A stretch of 64,000 bases of DNA from Linyphia triangularis (Eukaryota; Arthropoda; Arachnida; Araneae; Linyphiidae), in assembly GCA_963978545.1 (NCBI GenBank), contig OZ021726.1, positions 52,435,959 through 52,499,958 of the forward strand, in the 5' to 3' direction. Below, piece after piece: positions 50,741 through 62,822 of the stretch. The notes beneath the pieces were generated by a model, which saw only the letters and a list, made by a program, of their open reading frames with translations, searched no databases and had not been told where the DNA came from. The translations under genes and the position numbers were made by a program. Every line of letters begins with the position of its first letter. Position 1 is the stretch's first letter.

Positions 50741-52777
50741 CAGCCTAAATCTAAATTTATACTATTACTCAGCTTCCATATTTAAATAAATTTAAAAAAT
50801 AATAATGCAAAATTTCCCACTTTAGCTCCTAGCATGCACGTTTCTAATTTAATTAATTCAAAATTTACTTGCAATATTTTCGCAATATCCAGTCTCACAC
50901 AATTTCATCGTCAGTGTTACTAAAACCCTTCAGATCCTAAAGATGGGCAAAATGTTTGTTAATATAGAGTTTAAGGTTAATGTTCTTGTAAATTACTTTA
51001 AATGTTTCATTACTGCAACATTTCTTTTCAAGCTAAATTTGGATATTAGAAGCAATTCAAACATTAATATATTTTGAAAAAGACAATAGCTTTTGGATTT
51101 TATGTGGCTATAATTTATATCTTCAACTACTTAATGGTTTTCCGGGTTTGAAACTGCATGAACCACAGAATGGCCAATAAAATTTTTACATTAGCCCTAA
51201 TTAGTTTTTCCGATTTATATATTTCGTGCTTTTTTTTTTTTTTTTTTTTTTTTTTTTCCATTTCAGTTCCCTCAAAATAACAGCACCAAACAATTCATGT
51301 CTTAAGGATTTATTAGAGCAATAAATTAAATTTTATTTAAACATACGTTCTAAATTAATTGCCGATTTGTCATGCTTGACGTTTTTATTTAGATGAATAC
51401 TGAGGAGAAAGGTTTGTCTATAAAATATGGGAGGAGGGGGGATATGAGACACCTCTACCTAGCTGATTGGAATATTTGTCTATTTCATAATATACAAATC
51501 CATCAAAAAACACAAAAATAATTGGATACTAAAAATTAATAATATAAAAATGATAATATGAATTTATTTGAATAATGTTTATGTTATCAAGTAACTCGAC
51601 AGTGGGTCCCAAAGTCTGATGTAAAAGCGGCACTACATGGAAGTGTATATTATATTGACCAAGCTTAAGGTGGAATTTCGACAGCTTACAGTTCAGCTTC
51701 TATTGTAGCTAAGACTATGATTTTTTTTTCATAAACATATACGAAAAATAAACAAAATTAATAAAGGAAAATGAAAAAATTCCTTTGAAAATCGCTTGTC
51801 ACAGGAATTGTGTTCTTCTGGTTGTGACCAAAATCGTTAGCCAGATCTATAACTAAAACACTTTGAAGAATTTTTACCATTATTTTTTTTTTTTTATTAT
51901 TTTTTCTTCTCAGCTTGATTACAGAAAGTGACTTTTGTATGTTTTATTACGTGCGATGGTCTGCATCCCCTTCCCCAGAAAATACAAGAAGTTAATCTCA
52001 ACAATCCTAATTCAGTTCTCTGTGTACATCAAGTACCCTAATGAAATTAAACGTGGCAGTTTAGCGACAACCAATAGATTTCATAACATTTTTCTGGCTG
52101 CCCATTTTATTTGGTGGGTTCTTGTTACAACAACTAGTTTCTTTCTTTTTTTTTTTTTTTTTCTTCTTTTTCTTCTTTTTTTTTAAAAAAAGGATTGATG
52201 ATATTCGTGATTCGGGATATCAGAGGTGATAAAATTATTCAACAATAAAAGATATAATCTACATTCTTTTATCTGCAATTTTTGTTAACTATTTTTGTTA
52301 ACTGATAATTATTGTCAAAATTTTGGATTAGTTTTAAACTTTTAATATTTTTATATAGTAAAACTTTTTGATTAATTCTTACAATCCATTTATACATTCA
52401 GTGGAATTAGTTTAAAAATGTATATAGAATTGTATTGTATTTGTAAAATTTCATATAGAATTGTATTTTAACTAAACATAGTTTTTGCTTAAAAGTCAAG
52501 TGAAAATACATGGATACAAATTTTTAACTGTATCAAATAAAATTACTTAATAAAAAATTGAAATTTTATAAATATTCGTAATATATATATTAATAAAAGT
52601 GCATGTATTCAAATTACGAGAGTTACCAAATGTATTTTTCATTGCTTGAACTCATGATATTCAAATTTTTATATGTATTACTTGATAAATCAAAATATTG
52701 ATGTCATACTGCAAATATTGAGTTTTTAATTCTTTCAAACAATTCTAAAAATCAATGTGATATTCAGAGATATATTA
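50741..52777. other. AT-rich spacer with T tracts
   Basis: T tracts lie at 51230-51257, about 51882-51896 and 52145-52184. The 83-codon frame 51935-52186 runs into a T tract and is not convincing. Nothing else was recognised. Confidence 0.5.
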
Positions 52778-52872
52778 GAAAGTGCGAAATCTTTATTCAT
52801 CTCAAACTTAAACTATACAATAATAGTTTTAAAAAAAACTAAAAATTCTGAAAAATCACAAGTCTGTGGTTT
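52778..52872 (+). repeat. Dispersed ~95-bp direct repeat, copy 1
   Basis: AAAGTGCGAAATCT, CTCAAACTTAAACT, CAATAATAGTTTTAAAAAA, CTAAAAATTCTGAAAAATCA and CAAGTCTGT are shared with 54080-54174 at roughly 90% identity. Confidence 0.9.
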
Positions 52873-53022
52873 CGCCTCCGGAAGATAAACATATGTTCTT
52901 TATTCTAAGAAGTTCAGAAAACAAACTTCCAAACTCAAGTAGTAAACACGATTACACTGTAATGATAATGCGCAGGCTAACGATAATGCACAACATAACG
53001 ATAATGGCCCGCTGGATCAATT

Positions 53023-53042
53023 TTAGAGAGAGAGAGAGAGAG
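53023..53042. repeat. (GA)10 microsatellite
   Basis: Short AG dinucleotide run. Confidence 0.9.
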
Positions 53043-54006
53043 TATACAATAGGGTCTATTTGTAGCGTAACCTCAAATAGACTGCTTTGCAACTTTGTCT
53101 GAAGAGTTTTGGAAGCAATTTGTTCAACTTCATCCAACTAGAAATACTAAGTATGGTTTTACAGTAAAAAGTATGAGATACATCCCATCATTTAGAAGTA
53201 CGTTTATGGCAAGAATTCAAGTTTTCATGTGGTTTTAGTAAAGTTTTCGTTGCAAAATATTAAGTCCTCATGTAAATGGGAATGTTTTAATTTGCTAAAA
53301 TACGAGATGTATTTCATAAGAAAAATTTAATAAATTGTATCGATTGCAAAGCATTAAATCTTTCCGATAAAATTAATTTTCATTTAAATTACTTTGATCC
53401 TTAAATTTCATTACCTCCTTAATATTCTAAATAACTTTTAACTTCCTCTATCAAAATTAAAGATCTAACTCAGTTAAAATAATAATATTTCAAATGTTTT
53501 GGTCATAAGCTTAGAAGCTGATGGTATTTTTATCAGTATGCAGATTTATGCAGATTATGGTCTACCAGAGATTAAAATAAATATGTTATATTTAATTAAA
53601 TGTAATGTTCCTTTGTGTATGTATTTTGTATTCCTAAGCTGGAGGTACACTATGCTTAAATTCTCATACTTAGTTTTGAATTTGAGGGGAGCGGCAACAA
53701 GGGAATATTTTAATTAGTATTTCTTGATGATATTTTTTATAAAGATCCCTTCTTATCCATTTACACAATACCAAAAATAATAAATTATATACCAATTTAA
53801 TGGCTAAGAGGTGAGGCTTTGATAGTCTACAATAGATGATAGCACAATTTAAAAGAGAAAGTACTTATTTAAGCACGTTGAGGAAACCATGTGAATTTTA
53901 TACGTCTCAGCAATAGAATACAATATGTAACTCTAACGAACACCCAAAAAAGTAATTCCTCTAAGCAATATTAAATGCGCTACTTCTCATTGGCCCATTA
54001 CTCACT

Positions 54007-54080
54007 CATTAGTATATTCACGGACCTATTCGTATATTCATGGACCCATTAGTATATTCACGGGGCCGTTAGTATGTTAA
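54007..54080 (+). repeat. 20-bp minisatellite, ~3.7 units
   Basis: CATTAGTATATTCACGGACC and variants at 54007, 54027, 54047 and (partial) 54067. The last partial unit runs straight into dispersed repeat copy 2. Confidence 0.92.
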
Positions 54081-54174
54081 AAAGTGCGAAATCTCTCTTC
54101 GTCTCAAACTTAAACTCGACAATAATAGTTTTAAAAAACCTAAAAATTCTGAAAAATCACAAGTCTGTAGTTTT
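54080..54174 (+). repeat. Dispersed ~95-bp direct repeat, copy 2
   Basis: Partner of 52778-52872. Similarity fades in the following AGATAAACATATGTTCTTTA / GTTAAACGTATATTTTTTA segment. Confidence 0.9.
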
Positions 54175-55521
54175 GCCTTTAAATGTTAAACGTATATTTT
54201 TTATTCCAGCAATTATTACATACTAATTTGAACAAGATATATAAGCAAACGAATAGAAGTTCATTTATTTCCAATTCTACTTTCTAATTTAATAAATCAA
54301 TTTTGATTTCCATATCCACACTTAAAATGTGATTTAAAATAACCTTAAAACAATTTGCAAATCCCAATCCTAAAAATTTCATTTCTAAATTGCATCACTA
54401 ATTTATATATTTTTACCTTTCCCTAACTGTCTTCCAAAGCTCTGCTCCTTTTTCTTAAATAAAACTCAGCCCTATCAAATAAATTACGAGATCTAATTAA
54501 TATCCATTCATGAATTGTTGCAGATTTTTCTTTTGTGTTTGCCGAGGCATTTTTAAAGTAATTTATTATAGGATACAGAAAAGTTTATTTCGTGGCTTAT
54601 CAATGGAATTTCCTTTTCCCACCGCTAGGCAAATAATTAAGGTTTTATTAAAAATTAGTTTCCAAGTAAATGGAAATTAATTACCAGAATAACAATAATG
54701 GCAAGGGGATGTAATGTGTTTCTTTTAGACGTGTCACTTTTCAACTGTGGTTAAAAAGTAACAACCAGAATATGAGCTATTCCGCCGAGAAATACACTTT
54801 TTGCATGTATCTTTATCTAACAAAGCTTTCTCTCGCGCTTTAAAAGAAGGTATTTTACAATTAATATTAGTTCTATATGACGTTAGTTAAAATAGGTTGC
54901 TCTTTAATATCATTTGCAGGTTGTTCGTAAATTATTCATTAATTAAACAAATGTTAAACCTTCCAAACAGTTTAGAATGTAATATTCCTCGGTAAACCTC
55001 ATAGACACTAATAAACTTACATATTCTTTAGAAGTTTGAATAATATCATCCCTATTAAATAATAACAATCATACAAAGTAACAATTCCTAAAATGTACTT
55101 GCTTCCCGTTATTTTTGGAATAATATCAAAAAAGAACATTTAAGTCTAAGTTTTATCAGTGATCAGTGGTTCAGTTGGAAAATCTGAACAAACATTTCGC
55201 CTAGACCTTGTTTATAAAAATATTAACCATTTACGAGACCATATATTTATTTACTTTAACTTATTTAGTAGTGCGTATTTCAGGTGATTACATTTATGTA
55301 TAAATTCTGCTGCAAAAAGACAGCAATGGAAGGTTGTCTTTTTCTATGAAGTAGTTATCTTGAAAATCATAATAATGTGATGAGATTCACGATTTGGGAT
55401 ATTTATTTGTTGATACTAATTTATTATTCCTTAATAGTAGAAACTTTATAAATATATGATATCGTATAACATTAAATGTTGATTTTAAAGATAAATAATA
55501 AAAAGATAGTCATTACTTTTT
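54175..55521. other. AT-rich spacer
   Basis: No coding frame or repeat copy recognised. Confidence 0.5.
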
Positions 55522-55608
55522 ACTAGTGTTTACCTACACTAGTGTTTACCTACACTAGTGTTTATATACACTAGTATTTATCACACTAGTGTTTATCTAC
55601 AATAGTTT
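55522..55608 (+). repeat. 16-bp minisatellite, five to six units
   Basis: ACTAGTGTTTACCTAC at 55522, 55538 and 55554, with variants at 55570, 55584 and about 55599. Each unit contains the palindrome ACTAGT or a near match. Confidence 0.93.
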
Positions 55609-56317
55609 GATTTAAGAAATATTTTTGGCATTTTATCTTTGTTACGATTATTTCGGTGATAAATGCTTTTTCAATAAAGTATTAAATTGTTATATACAAT
55701 AAGAATCATTAATTTTTCTTATTAAAGTACTAGCAGTGCTACGACTTTGATTTGTTATTTGAACTAGAGCAAATATTTTTAAATTAAGATAAATAATGGG
55801 TTTAGGGCCAATGTACAGTTTACCCTGGGAAAAAAGTCCAAGTCCATTAAAAAGTTTTTTTATATATATAAAACATTGATATATCAATGCAACTGAACCA
55901 CATCAGCATACATCTTTTTTTATACAAGCAGGTGGAGCAAGGGCATGCTCACACGGTGCCTTTCTTGCACATGTCCAAACATTAAGTGGGGACGGACACC
56001 GGACCATACTTTTGAGCAATTGGAAACAATACCCTTAGGCTTAAGACCCTAGATGAAAAAAATAAAAAAAAGGTAAAGCTTTGCTAAAGAAACTTGCTTT
56101 GCTTAGAAATACTGTTTCAGTAGATAAAATTATTTAAATTTATAATTTCGTTTTTTTTTTTTTTTGTGTTCAATGAATGCAATCATTTGGTACTGCTATT
56201 ACTAATGGGGCTTTTATATCAACCGTAGCTATGAATACCTTTCACTTGATCATGAATTTTTATTTAGGAAATAAAGATCCTTAATTATTTCCTATTCCGC
56301 GAATTATCGAAGATTCA
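55609..56317. other. Spacer with a short GC-richer segment
   Basis: 55925-56050 (GCAGGTGGAGCAAGGGCATG through GGGGACGGACACCGGACC) is markedly more GC-rich than its surroundings. It is probably a fragment of an unrecognised repeat. No frame or termini were seen. Confidence 0.35.
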
Positions 56318-56400
56318 TTGTACAGTACCCAAAAAAAAACCAGAACGATGGCTATATCTTTTGTTCTAATTGTTGAAATAACAAACAAAAGGTACCGTTG
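56318..56400 (+). repeat. Family-B interspersed repeat, copy 1
   Basis: GTACAGTACCC, an A tract, CAGAACGATGGCTATATCTT and TGTTCTAATT match the minus strand of 58258-58330 (GTACAGTACCCC, AAAAAACAGAACGATGACTA, TATCTTCGGTTCTAATT). The string GGGACCGTATA(G/C)TA is also shared between about 56940 and 58190, so the repeat may be several hundred bases long. Confidence 0.6.
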
Positions 56401-56995
56401 TAAATCGTGAAAAATTTTTAATAATTGTATGTAGTTTTTTTTATCATGAGGGGTCATCTACATATTAAAACAGATTCAAACTTTAAAAAGTTCAATAGCA
56501 ACCTCATAATATTATTCCATATTTGGATTCAGCATTAAAAAATAATGCGAAATACAAAAATTCGTAATTTTCTAATGAATGGTTTGTAATTTAAATGATA
56601 AAAAGAAAATGATAAATTAATGTTAAAAAAAAAGTTGTTTTTTTGGCCATAAATACTTAAATAATTAATATATTTCAGTAATTTTTTTTTTCAAAAGGTA
56701 GTTTGTAAATGGCCAAACATAAATAGCAATCAGCTTTTGAATCAACTTCTTTTTTAATAATTAATTATTAATTAATAGAGCAATTTAAAAAAAAATTTGA
56801 ATAGAAACATATTTTTTTTGCTTTCATTAGATTTACCATGGTCTAACCCCCCCCCCCCCCTCCCCATAATTTTTTTCTTTCCACTTTGACTATTAGTTCT
56901 CGATTTTTTAGAGAAAATGTAAAAAACGCTCACTTTAAGGGACCGTATAGTAGACGACTTTTGAAAACTATCAAAGATAAATTCAAGGTAAACTA

Positions 56996-57031
56996 GAGGT
57001 GTGGAAAATCGCATAACGTTCAATTATCGTA
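56996..57031 (+). mobile_element. Family-A repeat, 5' end only (copy A7)
   Basis: CTAGAGGTGTGGAAAATCGC, then ATAACGTTCAATTATCG, matches the family 5' signature. The match ends directly before the foldback at 57041. Confidence 0.6.
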
Positions 57032-57040
57032 CAACCAATA

Positions 57041-57380
57041 GTTTAAAAACTAATAAACACGCTTTAATAGGAAAGTGAACTAAAAAGTAGAAGATAATTT
57101 TAAATAAGTTTGAAAGAAGAATAGAGTGATTGACAAGAAATATTTATTTTATCGTAAAAAAGCGTGGGGTGCTTGATGTCAAGTTTTGTAAATATTTAAT
57201 GACAGATATTGGTAAAAGTAGAGCCATTATGAAAATATCTTAAAAAGCACCCCACGCTTTTTTACGATAAAATAAATATTTCTTGTTAATCACTCTATTC
57301 TTATTTCAAACTTATTTAAAATTATCTTCTACTTTTTAGTTCACTTTTCTATTAAAGCGTGTTTCTTAGTTTTTTAATCT
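57041..57380. repeat. Foldback: 133-bp inverted arms, 72-bp loop
   Basis: The left arm 57041-57173 and right arm 57246-57380 are inverted copies with only about six mismatches, meeting at GCGTGGGGTGCT / AGCACCCCACGC next to the loop. The outer 45 bases of the right arm (GTTCACTTTTCTATTAAAGC then GTGTTTCTTAG) are repeated 64 bases downstream (57397-57445). A transcript would form a long, near-perfect double-stranded stem. A T tract follows at 57473-57504. Confidence 0.92.
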
Positions 57381-57445
57381 ATTGATTATTTTCTCCTTTT
57401 TAGTTTGATTTTCTATTAAAGCGTGTTTTTTAGTTTTTTAAATTA

Positions 57446-57468
57446 TTAATTATTTTTTCTGCAAACTA

Positions 57469-57509
<41 letters not shown>

Positions 57510-58189
57510 GCTTTTTTAAATTCCATTTATTTAAAACAACATTTTTTAAGCAATTTCAATAAGTTATCCTTTAAAAATTTTACTGAATCATGTGACTTTT
57601 TCATTTTATAAATAATTTCAACGATCTAGTTACATTTGTGTTTATAGTGAAATATTTCTGTAAAATATTCATGCTTTGCTAAATACTGTTTACTAATGCC
57701 TACATTTAATATTTATTAATTTTCTAATTATCAGTAGTATTCGTTATATTTCTGCAATTAGAGCTTTCGATATTTTATTTATTTCGTGTGAAGAATGCAC
57801 ATCTTTAATGTTGTAAATAAATTATGTTACTTTTGCGTTTACTTGCTATTTTTGTATTAATCTTAAACATGACACTATAAATCCAAGTACTTTCTATGCA
57901 ATTTTAGACTAATACTTGTATTTTTTAATCTTCGTGAAACGCGCCACATTAACCGTTCGATTTCTCCCGCTGTGAAGAACCTTAAAAATACCTTTCGTTT
58001 TATGGAAATTCTCCCTGAAGATCGGTCAAAAAATGGTCAAAATATTTTCGCTCATAAGTGACGTGTTTTTCAACATAATGCATTGAAATTTGGTATATAG
58101 GGTAAATGATGTATTCTAAATCGAATGAAATGATAAAAAATAAGGGTTCGTATTGAAATTTTCGAAGATAGCGTTACTTTTACTTAGTA
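57446..58189. other. AT-rich spacer
   Basis: A T tract lies at 57473-57504. Nothing else was recognised. Confidence 0.5.
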
Positions 58190-58330
58190 TACGGTCCCTC
58201 AAAAAAAAAATGCATCAGATATATAGAAAATCGTAAGCAAAACATTTTGGTGCAAACCGTAAGATTCTACGATAATTAGAACCGAAGATATAGTCATCGT
58301 TCTGTTTTTTGGGGGGGGGTACTGTACCTA
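58190..58330 (-). repeat. Family-B interspersed repeat, copy 2 (inverted)
   Basis: See copy 1. A G tract (about 58310-58318) replaces the CCC of copy 1 on the opposite strand. Confidence 0.6.
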
Positions 58331-59224
58331 ATCAAATCCTCAAGAAAATTTTGTTACTGTAGAAATATGATGGTACGGCACAAAACCACGCTAAATCATG
58401 CAGTTTGTAAAACAAACAAAAAATATTTGTCACATTTCGTCTCGATTTTCATAATAAATCCCATATAATAATTTTCATAATAAAATTATTAAAAGATTGG
58501 ATATTCGAGCAGTTAAATTAAGGTTACAATCGATACATACTGTAAAAATAACAACTACCAACATTTTCACAAACAGAGTGCCGAGTAGTTTCATTACTCT
58601 ACAGCTTAAAATTACATTACAGAGCAAAATATCTCTATGAAAACTTACAGCTCCATTTTGACTGACAACACATAAAAACTTTTATTTCCAGTTTTTATAT
58701 ATATATAAAAAAAATTATAATTTATATCAAATTACATTTTTTCTACCCTTGTTAAGCCCTTTTTGAACTTTCGTTATCGATTTGTTTTCGTTCCACTGGC
58801 TTTTTTTTTAGTTCTGATCCAAAACAGAACCTTTATCTTTGGAAAAAGTTTCCGGGAGCCATCAGTTGTGAAATTATCCACCATAACGCAATAAACTTCG
58901 ACAGAAAAAATGGGGAGAAAACATTTCTAGTTTTTCAACTTTGTCAGTTTCTATTCCGTTTTCCAAGGAACTTAAAGGAATGTGATGGTTAAATATGTAT
59001 GTAAGGCATCGAACGCTTTATATCTCAACTGGAGAAATGAATGTGCTTAGATAAATAGGATTTCTAAAACTTCGAAAGACCAAACAATAATCACATAACT
59101 CCATAAAAATTCTGTATTTAATTTTATATTCATAAATACAAGGACATTTTTGCACCTTGATTAAAATTTTAAGTCTCATAGTTAATATAGAAAAAGTTAA
59201 GATTCCATTAATTTTATTACTATA
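58331..59224. other. AT-rich spacer
   Basis: A 78-codon minus-strand frame (59018-59254) has no recognisable features. Confidence 0.5.
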
Positions 59225-59349
59225 CAGTAAAACCCAGATTTTACGTCCCGTCATTTTACATTTCCCCCATTTCTTACATTTTTTCTCCTGAATCCGATTA
59301 TCTCCTATACCAATAGTGCTTGTGATACATCTCGAATTTATTAAATTCG

Positions 59350-59592
59350 TATTTGTTTGTTTGTTTGTTTGTTTGTTTGTTTGTTTGTTTGTTTGTTTGT
59401 TTGTTTGTTTGTTTGTTTGTTTGTTTGTTTGTTTGTTTGTTTGTTTGTTTGTTTGTTTGTTTGTTTGTTTGTTTGTTTGTTTGTTTGTTTGTTTGTTTGT
59501 TTGTTTGTTTGTTTGTTTGTTTGTTTGTTTGTTTGTTTGTTTGTTTGTTTGTTTGTTTGTTTGTTCGTTCGTTCGTTCGTTTGTTTGTTTAT
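59350..59592. repeat. (TTTG)n microsatellite with (TTCG)4 edge
   Basis: About 56 TTTG units, then four TTCG and further TTTG. The 80-185-codon Phe-Val-Cys-Leu frames and the Asn-Lys-Gln-Thr frame on the other strand are artefacts. Confidence 0.98.
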
Positions 59593-59619
59593 TAAAACGG
59601 ACATGGATGATATGCTTTT

Positions 59620-60115
59620 TACTTAAAATTTCCTATCCCGTAATGTATGTGTGTTTAAGATGGATTTCCGGATCACACATTTTCCATTCATACAATTTTC
59701 TATATTGTATTTTTTTAAGTTCGATTTCCTTATCCATTTTCATATATCCAATTCCTCGTATAATGCGTTTTCTTTCAGTAAAATTTCCGGATAATACGTT
59801 TTTTATGCATTTAAATTTTTCGTATTGTATGTATCTTAAAAAAAAAATATTTCCGGATACTTCTAAGAAGTAGAAGGACTTTCCGATGGCACGTGTTTTA
59901 CTCCCTTAATTTCCCTTATTGTGCATTTTTTTAAAGAAGAACTTTCATACATTAAATATTTATACATGCATACCATATTGTACGTTTTAGTAAGAATAAT
60001 TTTCGGATATCTTTTACATTTATCCAATTTTTCATATTGTGCCTGGGATGAAATTTCCGGATGATGAGAGTTTCATTCAATTCTTGTATCGTGTATTGCT
60101 ATGAATTTTATGGAT
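59620..60115 (+). repeat. Degenerate tandem units, ~58 bp, about eight
   Basis: AATTTCCGGAT(A/C) or variants recur at about 59662, 59723, 59783, 59879, 59941, 59998 and 60052. Each is followed by a CATTCAT(A)CAATTTTTC-like block and (T)ATTGTAT(G)T then a T-rich run. Confidence 0.7.
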
Positions 60116-60532
60116 TGTTTGTCAGAGAAGGGAGAAATTCTAAATGAAATATTGCAATCCATTCCTTCTTTCATTTCGGTAATGAATGGACTAAAACTGG
60201 TTAAAAGCTAGTTTCTTGGACACATGAATATCAAGAAAAGCACTTCCATAACTTTTCAATTTGAAAATGCTTTATTGGAATAAAAAATCGTAAAACTTAA
60301 TACAATCGGATTAATTATTTTTTTAAAAACATCCGTAGTGTAAGTGCTCAATTTTCTAAGTAAAATTATTAAATAATCTTATATAGTTTTTACTTAATGT
60401 AACTTGTTTTTATACTAATTTATTCAGTTTTGTTTCCTAGAATTTTAATTTCCTCGAATTTAGGTTTCCCCGCATCTTATCTTTTCTTATCCTGGTCCCA
60501 TGTCCCATGAAAAACGCAAAATCAGGGTTTCA

Positions 60533-62552
60533 TTAGCAAGAAAAAAAAAAATATATCCGCAAAATCCTTTTTGGGTGTAAAAACTAAAAGTAAAACCAGC
60601 TGCATACTGATATGTTATATGTAAAAAAAAAAATATTTTCATTAAAAAAAATGGGGGGGGGGAGAGGGAGTCGAAATTTGCAATGTTAGAAATTGAGTAG
60701 AAATTGAGACACCAATAACTTTATGATATAAAATTGTAACGATTTTTTTTTTTACTTTCCATTATTCAGTAAGTAATATAAGATAATGAAAGTATTACAT
60801 TTGAGATAAAAAAATATATCGTTATTGATCTTTTAGTGTGCATGTGATTCCTACGATTTTGAAGGTCCTTAATTAAAAAAAAAAAAAAAACTGGTTCTGT
60901 GTGGTTATAGAAGTAATATTTAAAACTAATACAACTTTAAAAAGCTTTCATTCATAAAGTAAAATTATCAAGCTAAGTGCTTTACATCAAAATATTAGAA
61001 AAGAAATTTAAAAAAAGTCAATATTTACCCGACGAGAACATGTTTGAATAATCACTTAAAATATCATCTATACTGCAGCCAGACATTTCTAATTTAAGAT
61101 TTGTTTTTAAACATTTCAAATACAATTGTCACCAGAAATATACATTCAAACAAATTGATTCGAAAACGGTTTCAAATGCCATAAGTTATTCTCTCACATT
61201 GAAACCGATCGATAGCAACTTGCATTTAATAAAAAAAAATAACTTCTTCTCTGGAAAACAAGCCAACTAAGGTGTATAGAAATGACTTTTTTCAAATATA
61301 TTATCTGGATTCTGTCCAGATTTTCCCTTTCAAAAATAATCAGTTCCGCTTTCCCCGACTTAAGTTATACTCCACAAGCTAAATCACTTATCATATAAAG
61401 AAGATTTTGACTTTTTTTATGTAGAAAAGTTTGAAATAAAGTTAATCTATTCTACTTCACGCAGGTTACCATACGGTTATTATAGTGAAATACTATACAA
61501 AAGAAGAATACACACAGGCTATATTTTTCGTTATGAAAGAAATCGTTTTTAAAAAACGTACTTATTCGTAGAAGGTTCTACACAAAGTAAATTTAGCTTT
61601 TTGTCATAAATGATCATATACTAGCTTCAGAAGAATTAGCATGGTTGACCCTTCCCTCAATTGCGAGGGAAAAAAATTATCGATTTTGACATTTGGCCTT
61701 GTCGCAATGCTGGTGAAAAAACGACACTTTAGAAGGGTTTGGTGAAGGTTTTAGATTTAGAGTTCGGTCAAGAATAAACTTCTAGACTGACACTTAGGAA
61801 ATATTATTTAAACAAAGTTGGTCGTTAGCATGGGTGCAAAAAACAATATTCTGAGATTTTTTACTTTGTTTACGAAACATATATATAAATTGAATTTTTT
61901 TTCAACATAGCATCGTTTTCGTAACATAGACAAAGTGTTAACAAAAGTTTTAAAACGTTCAACAAAAACTTCCTTTACCTATTATAGTTTAAAATTAACT
62001 GTATAGTTGGTGTATGTCTTCTCTATAATATTGAATATTGCGTTCAGTGTTTCGTGCTACGAAGCGAAAAAAAAAGTATATAAAACGTCACAATATCATT
62101 ACAAGGTCTGGAATAGTAAAAGAAATGCGAAATACAAGGAGGAGCAAACCTTTTGAGTTGTTTTTCCTCTCAATCTCTTCCTGCATGGTAGAAAACACTA
62201 TTAAACTCCTACGAAGCAGTCGATACTAGACGCCATACAATCAATCACAATCGTTGTAACATCAACTGATTTTCAATAGATTTTGCTGACGCTGGTACTA
62301 ATGAAATCAGACGTTATACAAAATCTGGTTCTAAAACAAAACGACTCTTGGGATAAAAATTCTGAACGACTATGTTTGCAGATTTCGTTCTAATCATAGT
62401 GAAAATGCGTTGAAATTCTCGTTGAAGAGATTTCATTGAAAACATTTTTCTTTTATTTTAAACTACATTCAAAAGTTCAGTTGTTGTAACGTTGTTTTTA
62501 GAGTTGTATGTGCAAAGAATGTGTAAAAGAAGGAAAATCTCAATGCAATACT
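60533..62552. other. AT-rich spacer
   Basis: Short A/T and G tracts (60540-60550, 60650-60662, 60873-60890). A 63-codon basic frame (62038-62229) is unrecognised. Confidence 0.5.
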
Positions 62553-62556
62553 TTAA

Positions 62557-62822
62557 CCCACTGACGGTCATGCACGTATATATACGTTATTTGATCCCCA
62601 ATTTTTCCAGCAATACACAACATTTTTAAATTTATAAATAAAATTTAAAATAAAATATTTTTTAAATATTTTTATTATGATGATAGTTTATAACCTATAT
62701 AAAACAAAATAAATAAAAAATAATTTAAAAAAAACTATGTATTTGAATTAGAAATATAATTTTAAAATTATTGCAGGGAAAACAACTGTAGAATTTCGCC
62801 CATTCCCATGACCGTCAGTGGG
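62557..62822. mobile_element. piggyBac-like MITE, 266 bp
   Basis: Perfect 16-bp terminal inverted repeats: CCCACTGACGGTCATG at 62557-62572 and its reverse complement at 62807-62822. TTAA precedes the left end (62553-62556). The right flank reads AACA instead of TTAA, so the right target copy has mutated or the site was altered. The CCC...GGG ends and TTAA suggest the piggyBac superfamily. The interior is AT-rich and non-coding. Confidence 0.75.

Larger units (their letters stand above)
59225..60532. mobile_element. Probable Tc1/pogo-like non-autonomous element, 1.3 kb
   Basis: The left end CAGTAAAACCCAGATTTTAC (after TA) and the right end, read on the minus strand, AATGAAACCCTGATTTTGCG, are imperfect terminal inverted repeats of at least 20 bases. 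TA dinucleotides adjoin, as in Tc1/mariner/pogo insertions. The interior is a (TTTG)n tract and ~58-bp degenerate units. No transposase is present. Confidence 0.5.

Noticed and set aside
59316..59873. 185-codon frame and Asn-Lys-Gln-Thr frame on the opposite strand
   Set aside because: Translation of (TTTG)n and the degenerate repeats following it.
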